Assembly (NCBI GenBank): GCA_027858735.1
Contig: JAQICC010000284.1
Location: 1 to 41,486 of the forward strand
DNA from: Salinivirgaceae bacterium
Lineage (GTDB): Bacteria > Bacteroidota > Bacteroidia > Bacteroidales > SZUA-534
Direction: 5' to 3'
DNA length: 41,486 bases
The number at the start of each line of letters is the position of its first letter. Position 1 is the stretch's first letter. The translations under genes and the position numbers were made by a program. Under the pieces are notes generated by a model. That model was not told the origin of the DNA, did not search any database, and saw only the letters and a program-made list of their open reading frames with translations. Positions 41,347 to 41,486 of this stretch are shown here, in pieces.

Positions 41347-41486
41347 GTCTCAGCAAGAAAACTCCAATAATTTCGTTACTCTTGCATTTCAACCAGTCAT
41401 CCCGAGATTTCGGGACTCCTGATTTTCAATGCTGCGAAAGTCTCATTCTTGGAGCTTTCTTATCAGAGACCGAGTTTTCTTGCAGG
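41347..41486. mobile_element. MITE-like element, copy C (right end cut by window edge)
   Basis: Begins GTCTCAGCAAG and has terminal inverted repeats GCAAGAAAACTC (41353-41364) / GAGTTTTCTTGC (41472-41483), perfect over 12 bp. The window ends three bases later, just before the expected GAC end. Read on this strand it shares TTTCGTTAC and AGCTTTCTTATCAGA blocks with the complement of copy B. It carries its own small GC-rich hairpin TCCCGA/TCGGGA (41400-41415). Left flank is ATTACT, so a TTACT-like duplication is expected just outside the window. Confidence 0.7.

Overview
The window is AT-rich chromosomal DNA from a member of the Bacteroidota, most likely an anaerobic or facultative Bacteroidales-like lineage. 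Evidence: Bacteroidota-type promoters (TAnnTTTG at -7, in one case with a TTTG -33 box), almost no Shine-Dalgarno sequences, many exported beta-barrel proteins, the conserved block nadK / DUF6089-type barrels / uppS / bamA / ompH / ompH / murI, the prs-rplY-pth-S4 group, and a ferredoxin-dependent 2-oxoacid oxidoreductase. I see no phage, plasmid, CRISPR array, rRNA or tRNA gene. Most of the window is housekeeping core.

Layout. 1-3.0 kb: 3' part of an LptF/LptG permease, then a biotin-dependent acyl-CoA carboxyltransferase with its biotin carrier. 3.3-7.2 kb: ispE (minus), dnaB, and an exported protein of a conserved Bacteroidota family often labelled 'asparagine synthetase B'. 7.3-10.1 kb: korAB (minus). 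10.5-11.0 kb: gamma-type carbonic anhydrase. 11.0-22.05 kb: a long minus-strand envelope block, read as CBS protein, BamA-like barrel, NAD kinase, three DUF6089-like barrels, UppS, BamA, two Skp/OmpH chaperones, MurI. It joins peptidoglycan/undecaprenyl supply to outer-membrane protein assembly. 22.1-26.5 kb: alpha/beta hydrolase, DEDD exonuclease, uridine kinase, mannose-6-phosphate isomerase, an unknown exported protein. 26.6-32.5 kb: a membrane-anchored PAS/PP2C sensor phosphatase, a DUF2807 protein, engB, prs, rplY, pth. 32.6-35.2 kb: a large exported protein with an OmpA-like segment. 35.7-40.7 kb: S4 RNA-binding protein, a lipoprotein, and an adaptor/MacB-type permease/TolC export operon that ends at a strong terminator. 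40.8-41.5 kb: no convincing gene.

The most interesting structure is a family of short non-coding mobile elements (MITE-like; terminal inverted repeats built on GCAAGAAAACT, outer ends GTC...GAC). Three copies are visible: 10312-10462, 34991-35110, and one cut by the window edge at 41347-41486. The first two are flanked by direct repeats that look like target-site duplications (TAATT and TAAGTA). The middle copy sits inside the signal-peptide coding region of the large exported protein. Element plus one target copy is 126 bp, so it adds 42 codons in frame. Removing them on paper restores an ordinary signal peptide. Other points of interest are a strong intrinsic terminator directly in front of murI, a sensor phosphatase with a short NrtS-like membrane domain and duplicated PAS domains, and an ABC-type export operon with no ATPase gene in view.
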